In this document: positions 1-8,094 of the stretch, one piece after another
Layout: each line of letters opens with the position of its first letter
Position numbering within the stretch: position 1 is the stretch's first letter
Assembly: GCA_902784755.1 (NCBI GenBank)
Contig: CACZVX010000014.1
Location: forward strand, 1 to 39,912
Source: an uncultured Prevotellaceae bacterium
Lineage (GTDB): Bacteria > Bacteroidota > Bacteroidia > Bacteroidales > Bacteroidaceae
DNA length: 39,912 bases
Direction of reading: 5' to 3'
Notes under the pieces: generated by a model
The model's database searches: none
Told to the model about the DNA's origin: nothing
The model's input: the letters and a program-made list of their open reading frames with translations, nothing else
Made by a program: the position numbers and the translations under genes

Positions 1-282
1 TGACGTTTTTTTATGGAAGATGTATGATGGATGATGAAAGATGGAACGATGACGTTAAACGAAAACGTAAACGAAAGCCAAGACGAAAACGAAAAAGAAC
101 GACTATGACGATAGGGAGGCGTAGGTGAGGTGTTGGTGAGATGTTGGTGGAGTGTTGAGACAACACCTCACCTCCGGCATTCCCTTTATACAAAGGGATT
201 CCAGGCGTTTTGGTGAAGTGTTGAGGTTTTTTTTAAGTGATAAGTGATTTAAAAGTGATGAGTGATGAGTAGAGCTCTGTAT
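1..282. other. Repeat-rich intergenic DNA, no gene seen
   Basis: No credible gene was found here. The stretch is low-complexity: purine-rich direct repeats built on ACGAAAAC (about 59-105), degenerate GGTGAGGTGTT-type repeats (123-156) and a run of AAGTGAT/GAGTGAT copies (235-272). The only open frame, on the minus strand, is rich in Arg/Phe/Leu because it is the complement of these repeats, so it is probably not coding. Confidence 0.6.
123..234. repeat. Nested direct and inverted repeats followed by a T run
   Basis: Three near-identical 11-bp copies of GGTGAGGTGTT follow each other at about 124-156. Their complement CAACACCTCACCT lies at 161-173 and can pair perfectly with AGGTGAGGTGTTG at 123-135. 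It can also pair, with one mismatch, with GGTGAAGTGTTG at 212-223, which is followed by eight T residues (227-234). A smaller inverted repeat, TCCCTTT/AAAGGGA, lies inside. The second pairing looks like a plus-strand terminator and the first would compete with it. Function is unknown, and it may be a dispersed repeat. Confidence 0.5.
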
Positions 283-402
283 CTATGGCATTATTACTTT
301 GCTTCTACGCCATTCTTACTTTGCTTCTGCGCCATTCTTACATTGCTTCTATGGCATTCTTACATTGCTTCTATGGCGTTCTTACATTGCTTCTATGGCA
401 TT
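283..402. repeat. 22-bp tandem repeat array, locus 1
   Basis: Five full units (283-304, 305-326, 327-348, 349-370, 371-392) and a partial sixth (393-402) repeat with an exact 22-bp period. The conserved core is TATGGCATTCTTAC and the remaining 8 bp is mostly ATTGCTTC. Units drift in single bases (ACGCC, GCGCC, GGCGT in place of ATGGC). The period is not a multiple of three, so the frame rotates and the array is unlikely to encode protein. There are no unique spacers, so it is not a CRISPR. The same core and period recur at 26679-26813. Confidence 0.9.
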
Positions 403-476
403 TAAACAATAGGCATTTTAAAATATGCCCGAATTGAAGTGTAATTACTCTCCCAATCGGCATATATGCAACAAAA

Positions 477-502
477 ATCCCCTCCTTTTTACGGGAGGGG
501 AT
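477..502 (-). terminator. Rho-independent terminator of the 527-1804 gene
   Basis: A perfect 9-bp stem (ATCCCCTCC at 477-485 with GGAGGGGAT at 494-502) has an 8-base loop. Read on the minus strand it is followed by a run of T (complement of the A run at 473-477). It lies 25 bp beyond the stop codon of the minus-strand gene. Confidence 0.85.
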
Positions 503-526
503 GCTGTGAATCTGCAAATTCAAGTA

Positions 527-1804
527 TTACTTGACGATTTTTTTGCCATTCTGGATAACAATGCCCTTGAAGCCGTTCTTCACGCGCTGACCGGCCAGGT
601 TGAAGGCGGGAGCGTTGGCGTCAATGGCAACAGAAATCATATTAACATTGGAAGTTTCACCGTTGATGCTGACAAGATGGCAACTTGAAATTTCTGGAGT
701 TCCAACTCCGTTTTTTACATACACTTGGAGAACACCCTCAACAACTACGAGGTCGCCTTCCTTAAAGTTATTGATGGTTTCTTCGGTATATTTTGCGTTA
801 TTGAGGTTGTTGCAATGATAAACGGTGAGTGTGTTTGATCCGCCTTTCTCATCAGCAATCTTGAATTCAACGTTGCCATAAAGTGCGTTGTCTTGTTTGG
901 GGTTGCGCTGCCAATCGGGAGTACCTACAACGTAACCTTTCACCTGGAATACAGCCTTGTTGTCAACGTACGCAGTTGCTTCTGTTCCAAGGGCGTTTAT
1001 CTTCTCAAGTGCCTGGGCCACGGTAACTTCAGTAATAACGGTCTTCTCCTTTACGGTTAGTTCATAAGAAGCGTCGCCTGCATCAAATTCGCTGTTTCCG
1101 GCAAATGTTGCAGTAATGGTGGTCTTACCAGCGGCAACCAGCGTGATTTCGCCGTTGGCATTGATGGTAGCTACGCTTTGGTCGGAACTGCTATAAGTGA
1201 CGGGAAGGTTGTTGTCGTTCGTTAGAGTGGGGAAGGTGTTTTCCTCACCGATGGTAACGGTTCTGCTTGAAGTGCCCCATGACAGGCCTGCAGGCAACGT
1301 AGCTGGTTTACCGGCTATCAATTTGAAGTTATCTACGCGGCAGTTTGTACTCTTCGTGTTGGTAAATGTCAATTTGATGGCGGATGCAGATGGGGTAATG
1401 GTGCAACTATAGTCGTTACCTGATTGAGTCAGTTCGCCCACTGTAGCACCTTCTGCAGTTACTTCAATAAAGTTTTTGTTGCATTTGAACGAAAGGGTAA
1501 GTTCGCCTGAAACGCTACCAAGCGAAATCTCGGATGTGAAACTACCATTGTTTTTAGCAACTAACAACTCAGGGGCATCTCCGCCTGCACTAGACTCTGC
1601 ATACAAACCTGTGCCACCATTGTATGAGCCATCTTTATAAATTGTACCTGTAAAAGAATAGCCTGGGATTTTGTTGGTCAGGTCTTTCTTGACCAATTCG
1701 GCATAATTAGACCAGTCTTCTTCCCAAACTGCCGTTTGGGCAAAAGTGTTTCCGCAAAGTATTGCGAATAAGCATACTAATGAATAGCGTAAAAATTTGT
1801 TCAT
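527..1804 (-). CDS. Secreted Ig-like (BIG2) and OB-fold-like protein
   Basis: This 425-residue protein begins with a signal peptide (residues 1-22, cleavage probably FA-QT). A beta-rich region follows (about 25-165, lectin or carbohydrate-module-like), then a bacterial Ig-like BIG2-type domain (about 170-253, with a typical SSSDQSVATIN motif). An OB-fold-like domain (about 257-383) comes next. The final residues (about 400-425, FNLAGQRVKNGFKGIVIQNG) match the short C-terminal tail common on secreted proteins of this group, and resemble the tail of the pectate lyase at 3898-5244. No catalytic motif was recognised, so a binding or surface role is inferred. It lies downstream of the pectin genes on the same strand but appears to have its own promoter and terminator. 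Exact family assignment is uncertain. Confidence 0.75.
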   Translation of the reverse strand: MNKFLRYSLVCLFAILCGNTFAQTAVWEEDWSNYAELVKKDLTNKIPGYSFTGTIYKDGSYNGGTGLYAESSAGGDAPELLVAKNNGSFTSEISLGSVSGELTLSFKCNKNFIEVTAEGATVGELTQSGNDYSCTITPSASAIKLTFTNTKSTNCRVDNFKLIAGKPATLPAGLSWGTSSRTVTIGEENTFPTLTNDNNLPVTYSSSDQSVATINANGEITLVAAGKTTITATFAGNSEFDAGDASYELTVKEKTVITEVTVAQALEKINALGTEATAYVDNKAVFQVKGYVVGTPDWQRNPKQDNALYGNVEFKIADEKGGSNTLTVYHCNNLNNAKYTEETINNFKEGDLVVVEGVLQVYVKNGVGTPEISSCHLVSINGETSNVNMISVAIDANAPAFNLAGQRVKNGFKGIVIQNGKKIVK

Positions 1805-1850
1805 AATAATTCTGTTTAATAAGTTATACTTTATGTTTTTAATCTTGTTG

Positions 1851-1882
1851 CAAAGATATACATTTTATTTGAACCGTGCAAT
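1851..1882 (-). promoter_or_regulatory. Promoter of the 527-1804 gene
   Basis: On the minus strand the -7 element TATCTTTG (1858-1851) is a full match to TAnnTTTG. A weak -33 ATTG (1882-1879) lies 20 bp upstream. The start codon is about 47 bp downstream. Confidence 0.6.
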
Positions 1883-1956
1883 TTATCGGGGAATATTTTT
1901 GCGGAAAGTTTTAGGGGAATGGGCGAGGGCGCTTATAGGATAAATTTTTTCCTGTA

Positions 1957-2043
1957 TTTGCTATCACTGCTATCACTGGATTTGTAATATACTGAATATG
2001 TGTGAGTTGCGTCATAGGCTTTAGTGATAGCCGTGATAGCAAA
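1957..2043. repeat. 87-bp inverted-repeat element with doubled GCTATCACT arms
   Basis: The left arm carries GCTATCACT twice in tandem (1960-1968, 1969-1977). The right arm carries the complement (AGTGATAGC at 2023-2031, then CGTGATAGC at 2032-2040). Including flanking TTT/AAA the arms match over 21 bp with one mismatch, separated by 45 bp. There is no T run positioned as in a terminator on either strand. It lies in the gap at 1805-2161, which otherwise holds only the promoter of the upstream-facing gene and no ORF. It may be a small non-autonomous mobile repeat or an operator cluster; neither is proven. Confidence 0.7.
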
Positions 2044-2161
2044 AAAACTAATTTCTCATGCGAGCGCGTGTGGCGTATAAAACATAATTAAAGTAATGCG
2101 CACCCATGACCAAAATGATCATTGGGTTCGCATAAGGTGAAGTAAGCCGCTGGCGGGCTTG

Positions 2162-3892
2162 TTATTTTTTGATCACTTTGTCGGTGATGGTCTTCCCGTT
2201 GCTGAGTGTGGTCTTGCGGATGCTGATACCACTTTGTGGCGTGTCGAGTTGACGGCCGTCAACGGAGAAATACTCGATTTTGCTAACGAGACTGTTTCGG
2301 GTGTTCTCGATGCTTGATGCGATGGCAGGGTAGTATTCGTTAACGCTGCTTTCAGCATCGGCATTTCCTGCCTTCATGATGTCCTCCACAAGTGAGTTGG
2401 CATAAACCTCAATGTTCGTGTACCAGCCTTTTGAGTCAAGGGTATAGGTCTTTGCATCGCTGGCATCGTTAGGGTTCAGTCCGTTGGCGGTCTCCCAAGC
2501 GTCGGGCATACCGTCGTTGTCGGTGTCGAATCCATCAGGGCGGCTGCCGGTACCGAAAGTTTCCTCGGTGTAGCCGTTCACGTCGCTGACGAGGTCGATA
2601 CGGCCTGCTTTGCCCGTCACGGAACCTTTATAGGTAGCGATGCCGTTCTTGGCTTCATCGAAATAACGGGTATCCACGTCGTCAGGATAGAGTGAGGCTC
2701 CTGCATATTGCAGAACCTTGTCGTATGCCATGGCTGCCGTGTGGGTTGTAATCTCGCCAATGGGGGCAGGTTCTGTGAGCACCATGCTTACGCAGTCGGT
2801 GCCTGCTGTATTCTTGACATAGGTGACGTCGTCTCCATAATAGTGATTGGGGTCGGGAGTGTAATGTTCGCCGTTGAAGGTATAGGAGCCACTGTCGTAG
2901 TTTACGTAGTTCCAACCTGCATTTGCGGTGTTGTTCAACTGGTTACCGCTGATGTAATAACGGCTGAACATGGTCCAGCACCATTCGTAATCTTTTGCAC
3001 TCGTGCTGTTAGCCACGGAGGCTGTTGTGATACGGTTGGTAGTGGCAGCGGGGCCTGTCTTGTAATAGTTGTTCACAATGTTGATCTGTCCACCGCCAGG
3101 GCCGCCATAGCATCCATTGCCGCAGTTATAGACCACACAGTTGCGGAAATCTACGTTTTCAGCCTGCACGGTGTTTTTCCACTGATACTGGCTGTAGAGT
3201 TTGTTGGATGTGTAGCCCGTCCAGTTGTAGCGTGCTCCGTTGAAACGTGGGGAACGGTTGTTGACATGGCAGATGAGGTTGTGATGAAAGGAAGCGAGTT
3301 TTCCACCCCAAATGCCTCCGTAGCCGTGGGCACCCTTACCATGTCCGGCATTGTTGAGGCTTTCACCGAGTGTGCACCACTGCATAGTGAAGTTGTTGTT
3401 ATCGTAGAACGATGCCACTTCATCAATGCTCCATGAGAAGGAGCAGTGGTCGAGGATGATGCCTGTGAAATTGCGGCACCATGTGGCATCGGCTCCGTCG
3501 TTTACGTTCTTTTCCTCTCCGCGCCGGATTCTGATAAAGCGCATGATGATATTGTTACCATTGGGGCGTACCGTATAGTAGCGGAGTGTGATTCCGGGTG
3601 AAGGTGCGGTTTGTCCTAATATTGTGACATTGCCTTTGATGGTGAGGTCAGATTTCAGGGCGATAACGCCAGCCACGTCGAACACCACGATGCGGTTGCT
3701 ACCGCTTACAGCCTGACGGAAAGAACCTGTTCCAGAATCATTCAGGTTGGTAACATGTACAACGGTACCGCCGCGTCCACCCGTCACATAACGTCCGTGA
3801 CCTTCGGCTCCGGGGAATGCTGGCGCGTCATCGGCAAAGGCCGTTGTGTATGAACATACGGCTGCAAATAGCATTAAAACAATCTTTTTCAT
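2162..3892 (-). CDS. Secreted pectate lyase (PL1-type beta-helix)
   Basis: This 576-residue protein should cleave polygalacturonate by beta-elimination outside the cytoplasm. A signal peptide covers residues 1-20. The opening FPGAEGHGRYVTGGRGG and the repeated beta-helix turns (about 25-320) are characteristic of Bacteroidetes PL1 subfamily lyases. The segment NNRSPRF (211-217) fits the conserved Arg-containing catalytic region. A calcium-loop motif DTDNDGMPDAWE (456-467) marks a thrombospondin type-3-like element that often follows lyase domains. The tail (about 538-576) resembles a C-terminal sorting sequence. The gene starts 5 bp after the stop of the next lyase, so the two should be co-transcribed. 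PL family assignment is by motif only. Confidence 0.85.
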   Translation of the reverse strand: MKKIVLMLFAAVCSYTTAFADDAPAFPGAEGHGRYVTGGRGGTVVHVTNLNDSGTGSFRQAVSGSNRIVVFDVAGVIALKSDLTIKGNVTILGQTAPSPGITLRYYTVRPNGNNIIMRFIRIRRGEEKNVNDGADATWCRNFTGIILDHCSFSWSIDEVASFYDNNNFTMQWCTLGESLNNAGHGKGAHGYGGIWGGKLASFHHNLICHVNNRSPRFNGARYNWTGYTSNKLYSQYQWKNTVQAENVDFRNCVVYNCGNGCYGGPGGGQINIVNNYYKTGPAATTNRITTASVANSTSAKDYEWCWTMFSRYYISGNQLNNTANAGWNYVNYDSGSYTFNGEHYTPDPNHYYGDDVTYVKNTAGTDCVSMVLTEPAPIGEITTHTAAMAYDKVLQYAGASLYPDDVDTRYFDEAKNGIATYKGSVTGKAGRIDLVSDVNGYTEETFGTGSRPDGFDTDNDGMPDAWETANGLNPNDASDAKTYTLDSKGWYTNIEVYANSLVEDIMKAGNADAESSVNEYYPAIASSIENTRNSLVSKIEYFSVDGRQLDTPQSGISIRKTTLSNGKTITDKVIKK

Positions 3893-3897
3893 AATTC

Positions 3898-5244
3898 TTA
3901 TCTTTGAATGTATTTGCGCTCATTCTTGATGACGATGCCGCGATAATTGCTGTTCACTTTCTGACCTGAAAGATTGTAGATGGTGCTGTTTTCACCATTG
4001 GGTGAAGCGAAGGGAGCATTGATGCCCGTCGTTCCGATAGCCAGAGGATCTGTCAGCGTGGCTCCAGCACCTGTGGCAGAAGTAAGCAGAGCTGGCACAT
4101 CCGTTGAAGGTAGAGCGGTATAGCTGTAGGGCATGGTTACTGTGCCAGAACCGCTAGGCTGCGAGGCACTTTTATAGGTGTTGTCCTTGAACTGCCAGGC
4201 AATGGCTCCGCTTTGTGAGAAGACCTTGGTTACACCCGTCTCGAAATAGTTACCCTCGATGAGGAATTCGCTGTTCTTGCGGGGATTCACCGTAGCTGAG
4301 GCACCGGCACAGTTATAATAGTTGTTGAGCAGGTGAATGTTTCCTGCACGTGCCATCGGCATACGCTGGTTGCAGCCAGGTCCCCAGATGTTGTAGGCAA
4401 AAGTGACGTTCAGCGTGTTTTTATCCTCGCTGTCGCTTGAACCTACCAGATTGGTGTTCATGTGGTCATAGGCACGCTCGGTATAGCCGAAAGTGCACCA
4501 GGAGACCGTTACGTAATTAGCACTTTGCGTAATGTCGAAGTTGCCGTCCTGACCATCAGTAAACTCACAGTGGTCCACCCACAGATGAGTGGTTTCCGTG
4601 CATGTAATCAGGTCTTGTCCGCCAACATCGCAAGGGCCAGGCCCAACGAATTTCAAATTACGGATGATGATATTGCTACCTCCACTGATTTTGAAGATGC
4701 CTGCATTTCTGAGGCTTTCATTGCTGTCGCCAGTGAGGTCAATAAGTGTCTGGCGGGTTACTTGTTCGCGTTTTTCACTAACATACTGACCATTGGAGAG
4801 GTTTCCGCCAGTACCACTTGATGAAGACAGGCTCTTCACATTAGCTTTATCGAGTGCGGCCTTCATTTCGTCTGTTAGATAAAACTGGGTACAGAGGCGG
4901 GCTCCGTTGATACCAACCACTGTTCGATTGGAATAACCACCGAAACTTACAGGTGATGCCACAATGAAGTCTCCATTGGAACCATCGAGGATAACGATAT
5001 CATTCTGCTTGATAGCGTTCTGGATAGCAGCTTTCTGGTCTGATCCTGTACTTTTCAGCGTGATAGTTCTGGTGCCATTGTTGCCACCAGTAGTTGTGTA
5101 ATCATCGCCAGTGGTGAGCGACTTACAGTTAGTCCAACCGAAAGGTGCATTGAGCTGATCGGTTGGCGTGGTACTGTCATCGGCAAAAGCTACTATATTG
5201 GAGAAGAGGACAGCCGTGAGCAATAATAAAACAATCTTTTTCAT
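3898..5244 (-). CDS. Secreted pectate lyase, PL1 (PelC/Amb_all fold)
   Basis: This 448-residue protein has a signal peptide (1-21) nearly identical at DNA level to that of the following lyase gene. Canonical PL1 landmarks are present: the N-terminal GGNNG region, WVDHCEF (222-228), the calcium-site segment DGQDGNFDIT (230-239), and QRMPMAR (293-299), which carries the catalytic RxPxxR pattern. The beta-helix ends near 370. The tail (about 420-448, IYNLSGQKV followed by NYRGIVIKN) is the short conserved C-terminal sequence of secreted Prevotella-type proteins. It should depolymerise homogalacturonan. It is the middle gene of the three-gene pectin unit. Confidence 0.9.
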   Translation of the reverse strand: MKKIVLLLLTAVLFSNIVAFADDSTTPTDQLNAPFGWTNCKSLTTGDDYTTTGGNNGTRTITLKSTGSDQKAAIQNAIKQNDIVILDGSNGDFIVASPVSFGGYSNRTVVGINGARLCTQFYLTDEMKAALDKANVKSLSSSSGTGGNLSNGQYVSEKREQVTRQTLIDLTGDSNESLRNAGIFKISGGSNIIIRNLKFVGPGPCDVGGQDLITCTETTHLWVDHCEFTDGQDGNFDITQSANYVTVSWCTFGYTERAYDHMNTNLVGSSDSEDKNTLNVTFAYNIWGPGCNQRMPMARAGNIHLLNNYYNCAGASATVNPRKNSEFLIEGNYFETGVTKVFSQSGAIAWQFKDNTYKSASQPSGSGTVTMPYSYTALPSTDVPALLTSATGAGATLTDPLAIGTTGINAPFASPNGENSTIYNLSGQKVNSNYRGIVIKNERKYIQR

Positions 5245-5272
5245 AATTTGCTTTTATAGGTGATTGTTAACA

Positions 5273-5309
5273 TCCTTAGGGTCTTTAAGGTCTTTAAGGA
5301 CCCTAAGGA
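5273..5309 (-). other. Intercistronic hairpin in the pectin operon
   Basis: TCCTTAGGGTC (5273-5283) and GACCCTAAGGA (5299-5309) form a perfect 11-bp stem with a 15-base loop made of two TCTTTAAGG-like direct repeats. It lies between the GH28-GH105 gene and the downstream lyase. No T run follows on the minus strand, so an mRNA-processing or stabilising hairpin, or partial attenuation, is more likely than termination. Confidence 0.6.
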
Positions 5310-5320
5310 CATTAGAGCAT

Positions 5321-7909
5321 TTAATCGGTAGTATAGCCGAGCATTTCCATTTCGAGGGCAGCCCAGATGAAGGGACCTACGCCCTTACCGTCGTTATCGC
5401 GGATAGGTTCGCTCATGTAGTAGTCGAAAGAACCATCGCGGCGGAAGTTAGGCTTCTCCACAAATGGACCGGGGGCAGGACCGAGGCCACTGACCTCGCA
5501 ACAGCGGGTGAGGGAGATGGTCTTGTCTGGATTCACACGGATGAACTCGTTGATGATGCCATTGAAGGCCTTGATACCAGCCTGACGGAAACTGTCGTCG
5601 AGATAACCCTTGCGGGCTCCCTTCAGCAAAGTGTAGGCAAACATGGAAGAAGCGGTGGACTCCAGATAGTTACGAGGGTCTTTCACGTCGAGCACGTCAT
5701 ACCAAACACCCGTCTTTTGGTCCTGATGCTTCACCAGAGCAGTCATGGCGCGCTTGAACACGTCGATGACTTCACCACGGCGGGCATGATCCTCGGGTAG
5801 ATTGTCGAGAACCTCCACCATAGCCATCACGTACCAACCCATGGCGCGTGCCCAAGTGTGCTTAGACTTACCCGTCTCCTTGTCAGCCCAGAAGGCAGTG
5901 TGGGTCTCATCCCATGCGTGTTTCCACAGTCCGGTCTTCTCGTCGTAGGTGCGCTTATCGGTCTTTACAATCTGGTCGATGATGTCCTCGTACGTCTTCT
6001 TAACCTTCTTAGGCTTGAGCATCATAGGAGCAGCTTCGGTGTAGAAGGGGAGTCCCATGAAGATACCGTCGAGCCAAACCTGATTGGCATAGATAGCCTT
6101 GTGCCAGAACACGCCTTCCTTAGTGCGTGGCTGGTTCTGCAGCTGTTTGAAGAGGGTCTGCAATAGTTTGAGATCCTTTTCCACAGGATTGAGCTTATAC
6201 ATGGCAAGCAGCACTTTACCGGGACGTACATTGTCAAGGTTAAAGTCTTCATACTTATAGCCAGCGCCCTGTCCGTTCTCGTCAATCATCTTAGCGGGAT
6301 ATTCTTTCAGCCAGTTGTAGATGCTTTGGTCGTTGTATGCTTTATAAGTATCGAGCATGGCGCCCATTTCCGTACCCACGGTGTAACTCCAGCGGGGCTT
6401 CTTAGCGAAGTCGAGATAGGTCACATCGGGCACACGCGTCATCTCGGAATGAGTCATCCACTCTGAGTAGCGCTTGTAGGGCTTGTCGGTGAGGATGAGG
6501 TTTCCGTTAATCATCAGGTTGTCGAAGTGAACATCCTGCGCCTTACCTGTGAGGTAATAGGGCTTGCCATAGACACCCTCGAACTTACAGTTGTTTACAT
6601 AGATGTTATTAACGGTATAAGCCAGAGAATCAGCCTCATAGCCAACAATCATCACACCATACTTTGACTTCTGGCATGTTACGTTCTCCATGGTCACGTT
6701 GCGAACGGTGGGGTAGAAACCACGGCAGCAAATCTCTTTGGGCTCATAATCGGTATTGATCTTGAGTACAGCTTCCTTACACTGGCCCACGGTGATATTG
6801 CGCATGTTGATGTTCTCAATGATACCACCACGGCAGGAATTGGTCTTGATGCGGAGCACACGGTCCAGATTAGGCGAATCCATCTGGCAGTTCTCTGCAA
6901 ACACATTCTGGCAACCGCCGGAAATCTCACTTCCGATAACCACGCCACCGTGTCCGTCTTCCATCACGCAGTTGCGGATGATGATGTTTTTGGATGGAAT
7001 ACCGGCAAAGCGGCCTGTGGCACCTGCGCGTCCGTCGGCATTACGTCCGCTCTTGATAGCGATACAGTCGTCGCCTGTGTGGAAAGTACAGCCTTCGATG
7101 AGCACATTCTCGCAACTCTCGGGGTCGCATCCGTCACCGTTAGGTCCTTCGTTCCAGACCTTCACGTTGCGTACGATAATGTTCTTAGAGAGCAGAGGAT
7201 GCATCACCCAAAAAGGCGAATTCACCATCGTGACACCCTCGATGAGGATGCCGTCGCACTGGTTGAAGTTCACCAGCTGTGGGCGAAGACCCTTACCGGC
7301 ACCAAACACGCGCTGGTCCATGTCAACGCCGTCCTCAGCATATTTCAGCAGGTCGGCACGACCGCCAGGATTCTGCTGTTTCTCGGGAACCTGAATGTCA
7401 CGGCTTTTAGGTGTCTTTCCACTCATCAGCCACCATGTCTCATCAGATCCGTTACCATCAATGGTACCTTCACCGGTCAGTCCGATGTCAGTCTGCTGAT
7501 AGGCATAGATAAGCGGCTGGTAGTTCCAGCAGTCGAGTCCTTCCCAGCGGGTAGGCACATTAGGATAGAGAGAACGGTCGAAGGCAAATACCAAGCGGGC
7601 ATCTTTTTCAATGACGAGATTCACGTGGCTCTTCAGGGTGATGGCTCCCGTGTTCCAAACACCGGCAGGAATAATCACCTTACCGCCGCCAGCCTTCGAA
7701 CAAGCCGTAATGGCCTTGTTGATAGCCATCTGGTTCTTCTTGGCCGTGGCTCTAGTGGAAGCACCATAGCGGGTGATGTTGAACGTGCGGTCAGCGAACT
7801 GCGGACAGCGGATACTTTGTTCGATTTGCTTGTACTGAGTGTCCCAGGGTGAGGCATTCATCACGGTGGGGAGTAACAAAGCGACAAGAAGTGTCTTGAA
7901 ATAATTCAT
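5321..7909 (-). CDS. GH28 polygalacturonase fused to GH105 unsaturated uronyl hydrolase
   Basis: This 862-residue protein has two catalytic halves. Residues 1-20 are a signal peptide. About 40-475 is a GH28 beta-helix with all hallmarks: NGDGCD (257-262), GDD (279-281), GHGG (319-322) and RIK (353-355). About 515-860 is a GH105 (YteR/RhiN-like) barrel with LDNVRPGK (558-565), the catalytic-Asp motif VWLDGIFM (611-618, D614), HTWARAMGW (684-692) and CCEVSGLG (803-810). The first half should hydrolyse galacturonan or rhamnogalacturonan backbones. The second should remove the unsaturated uronic acid left by the neighbouring lyases. It is the promoter-proximal gene of the pectin cluster. Most GH28 and GH105 enzymes are separate proteins. 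Confidence 0.93.
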   Translation of the reverse strand: MNYFKTLLVALLLPTVMNASPWDTQYKQIEQSIRCPQFADRTFNITRYGASTRATAKKNQMAINKAITACSKAGGGKVIIPAGVWNTGAITLKSHVNLVIEKDARLVFAFDRSLYPNVPTRWEGLDCWNYQPLIYAYQQTDIGLTGEGTIDGNGSDETWWLMSGKTPKSRDIQVPEKQQNPGGRADLLKYAEDGVDMDQRVFGAGKGLRPQLVNFNQCDGILIEGVTMVNSPFWVMHPLLSKNIIVRNVKVWNEGPNGDGCDPESCENVLIEGCTFHTGDDCIAIKSGRNADGRAGATGRFAGIPSKNIIIRNCVMEDGHGGVVIGSEISGGCQNVFAENCQMDSPNLDRVLRIKTNSCRGGIIENINMRNITVGQCKEAVLKINTDYEPKEICCRGFYPTVRNVTMENVTCQKSKYGVMIVGYEADSLAYTVNNIYVNNCKFEGVYGKPYYLTGKAQDVHFDNLMINGNLILTDKPYKRYSEWMTHSEMTRVPDVTYLDFAKKPRWSYTVGTEMGAMLDTYKAYNDQSIYNWLKEYPAKMIDENGQGAGYKYEDFNLDNVRPGKVLLAMYKLNPVEKDLKLLQTLFKQLQNQPRTKEGVFWHKAIYANQVWLDGIFMGLPFYTEAAPMMLKPKKVKKTYEDIIDQIVKTDKRTYDEKTGLWKHAWDETHTAFWADKETGKSKHTWARAMGWYVMAMVEVLDNLPEDHARRGEVIDVFKRAMTALVKHQDQKTGVWYDVLDVKDPRNYLESTASSMFAYTLLKGARKGYLDDSFRQAGIKAFNGIINEFIRVNPDKTISLTRCCEVSGLGPAPGPFVEKPNFRRDGSFDYYMSEPIRDNDGKGVGPFIWAALEMEMLGYTTD

Positions 7910-7964
7910 ATTGTTTTTAAATTGTTTGTATATACAGGTTTTTAAGCGGATTGTTTATCGGCTG

Positions 7965-7972
7965 CAAAGATA
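7965..7972 (-). promoter_or_regulatory. -7 element for the pectin operon
   Basis: Minus-strand TATCTTTG fits the TAnnTTTG -7 consensus about 56 bp before the start codon of the GH28-GH105 gene. No good TTTG -33 is found at the expected distance, which would fit a promoter that needs an activator. Confidence 0.55.
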
Positions 7973-8056
7973 CGAAGAAAAATGGAATTATTATGATATG
8001 AACTACACCTATTTTATTAAGTGAAATGTTAAAAAACGAACTTTTTTGTTTAAAAA

Positions 8057-8088
8057 CTTGCATTTCTCGATTATTCACTCTATATTTG
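8057..8088 (+). promoter_or_regulatory. Promoter for the predicted small RNA
   Basis: CTTG (8057-8060), 20 bp, then TATATTTG (8081-8088) matches the Bacteroidetes -33/-7 pattern. Transcription should begin near 8095. No ORF of ordinary length follows before the terminator at 8130-8162. Confidence 0.65.
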
Positions 8089-8094
8089 CGGCAT

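Noticed and set aside
11-193. 60-residue minus-strand open frame at the left edge
   Set aside because: It is the complement of low-complexity repeats, is rich in Arg/Phe/Leu/Ser and has no recognisable domain or promoter.
283-402. CRISPR array
   Set aside because: Conserved core and linker repeat together every 22 bp with no unique spacers, and no cas genes are in the window.
425-688. 87-residue plus-strand open frame after the left 22-bp array
   Set aside because: It overlaps the terminator and the 3' end of the well-supported minus-strand gene and has no promoter or family features.
2708-3436. 242-residue plus-strand frame opposite the pectate lyase
   Set aside because: Antisense shadow of a lyase with clear domains; its composition (runs of Val, Ala, Gly and Cys) is that of a complement frame.
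6950-7852. 300-residue plus-strand frame opposite the GH28 domain
   Set aside because: Antisense to intact catalytic motifs; long shadow frames are expected here and no domain is recognisable.
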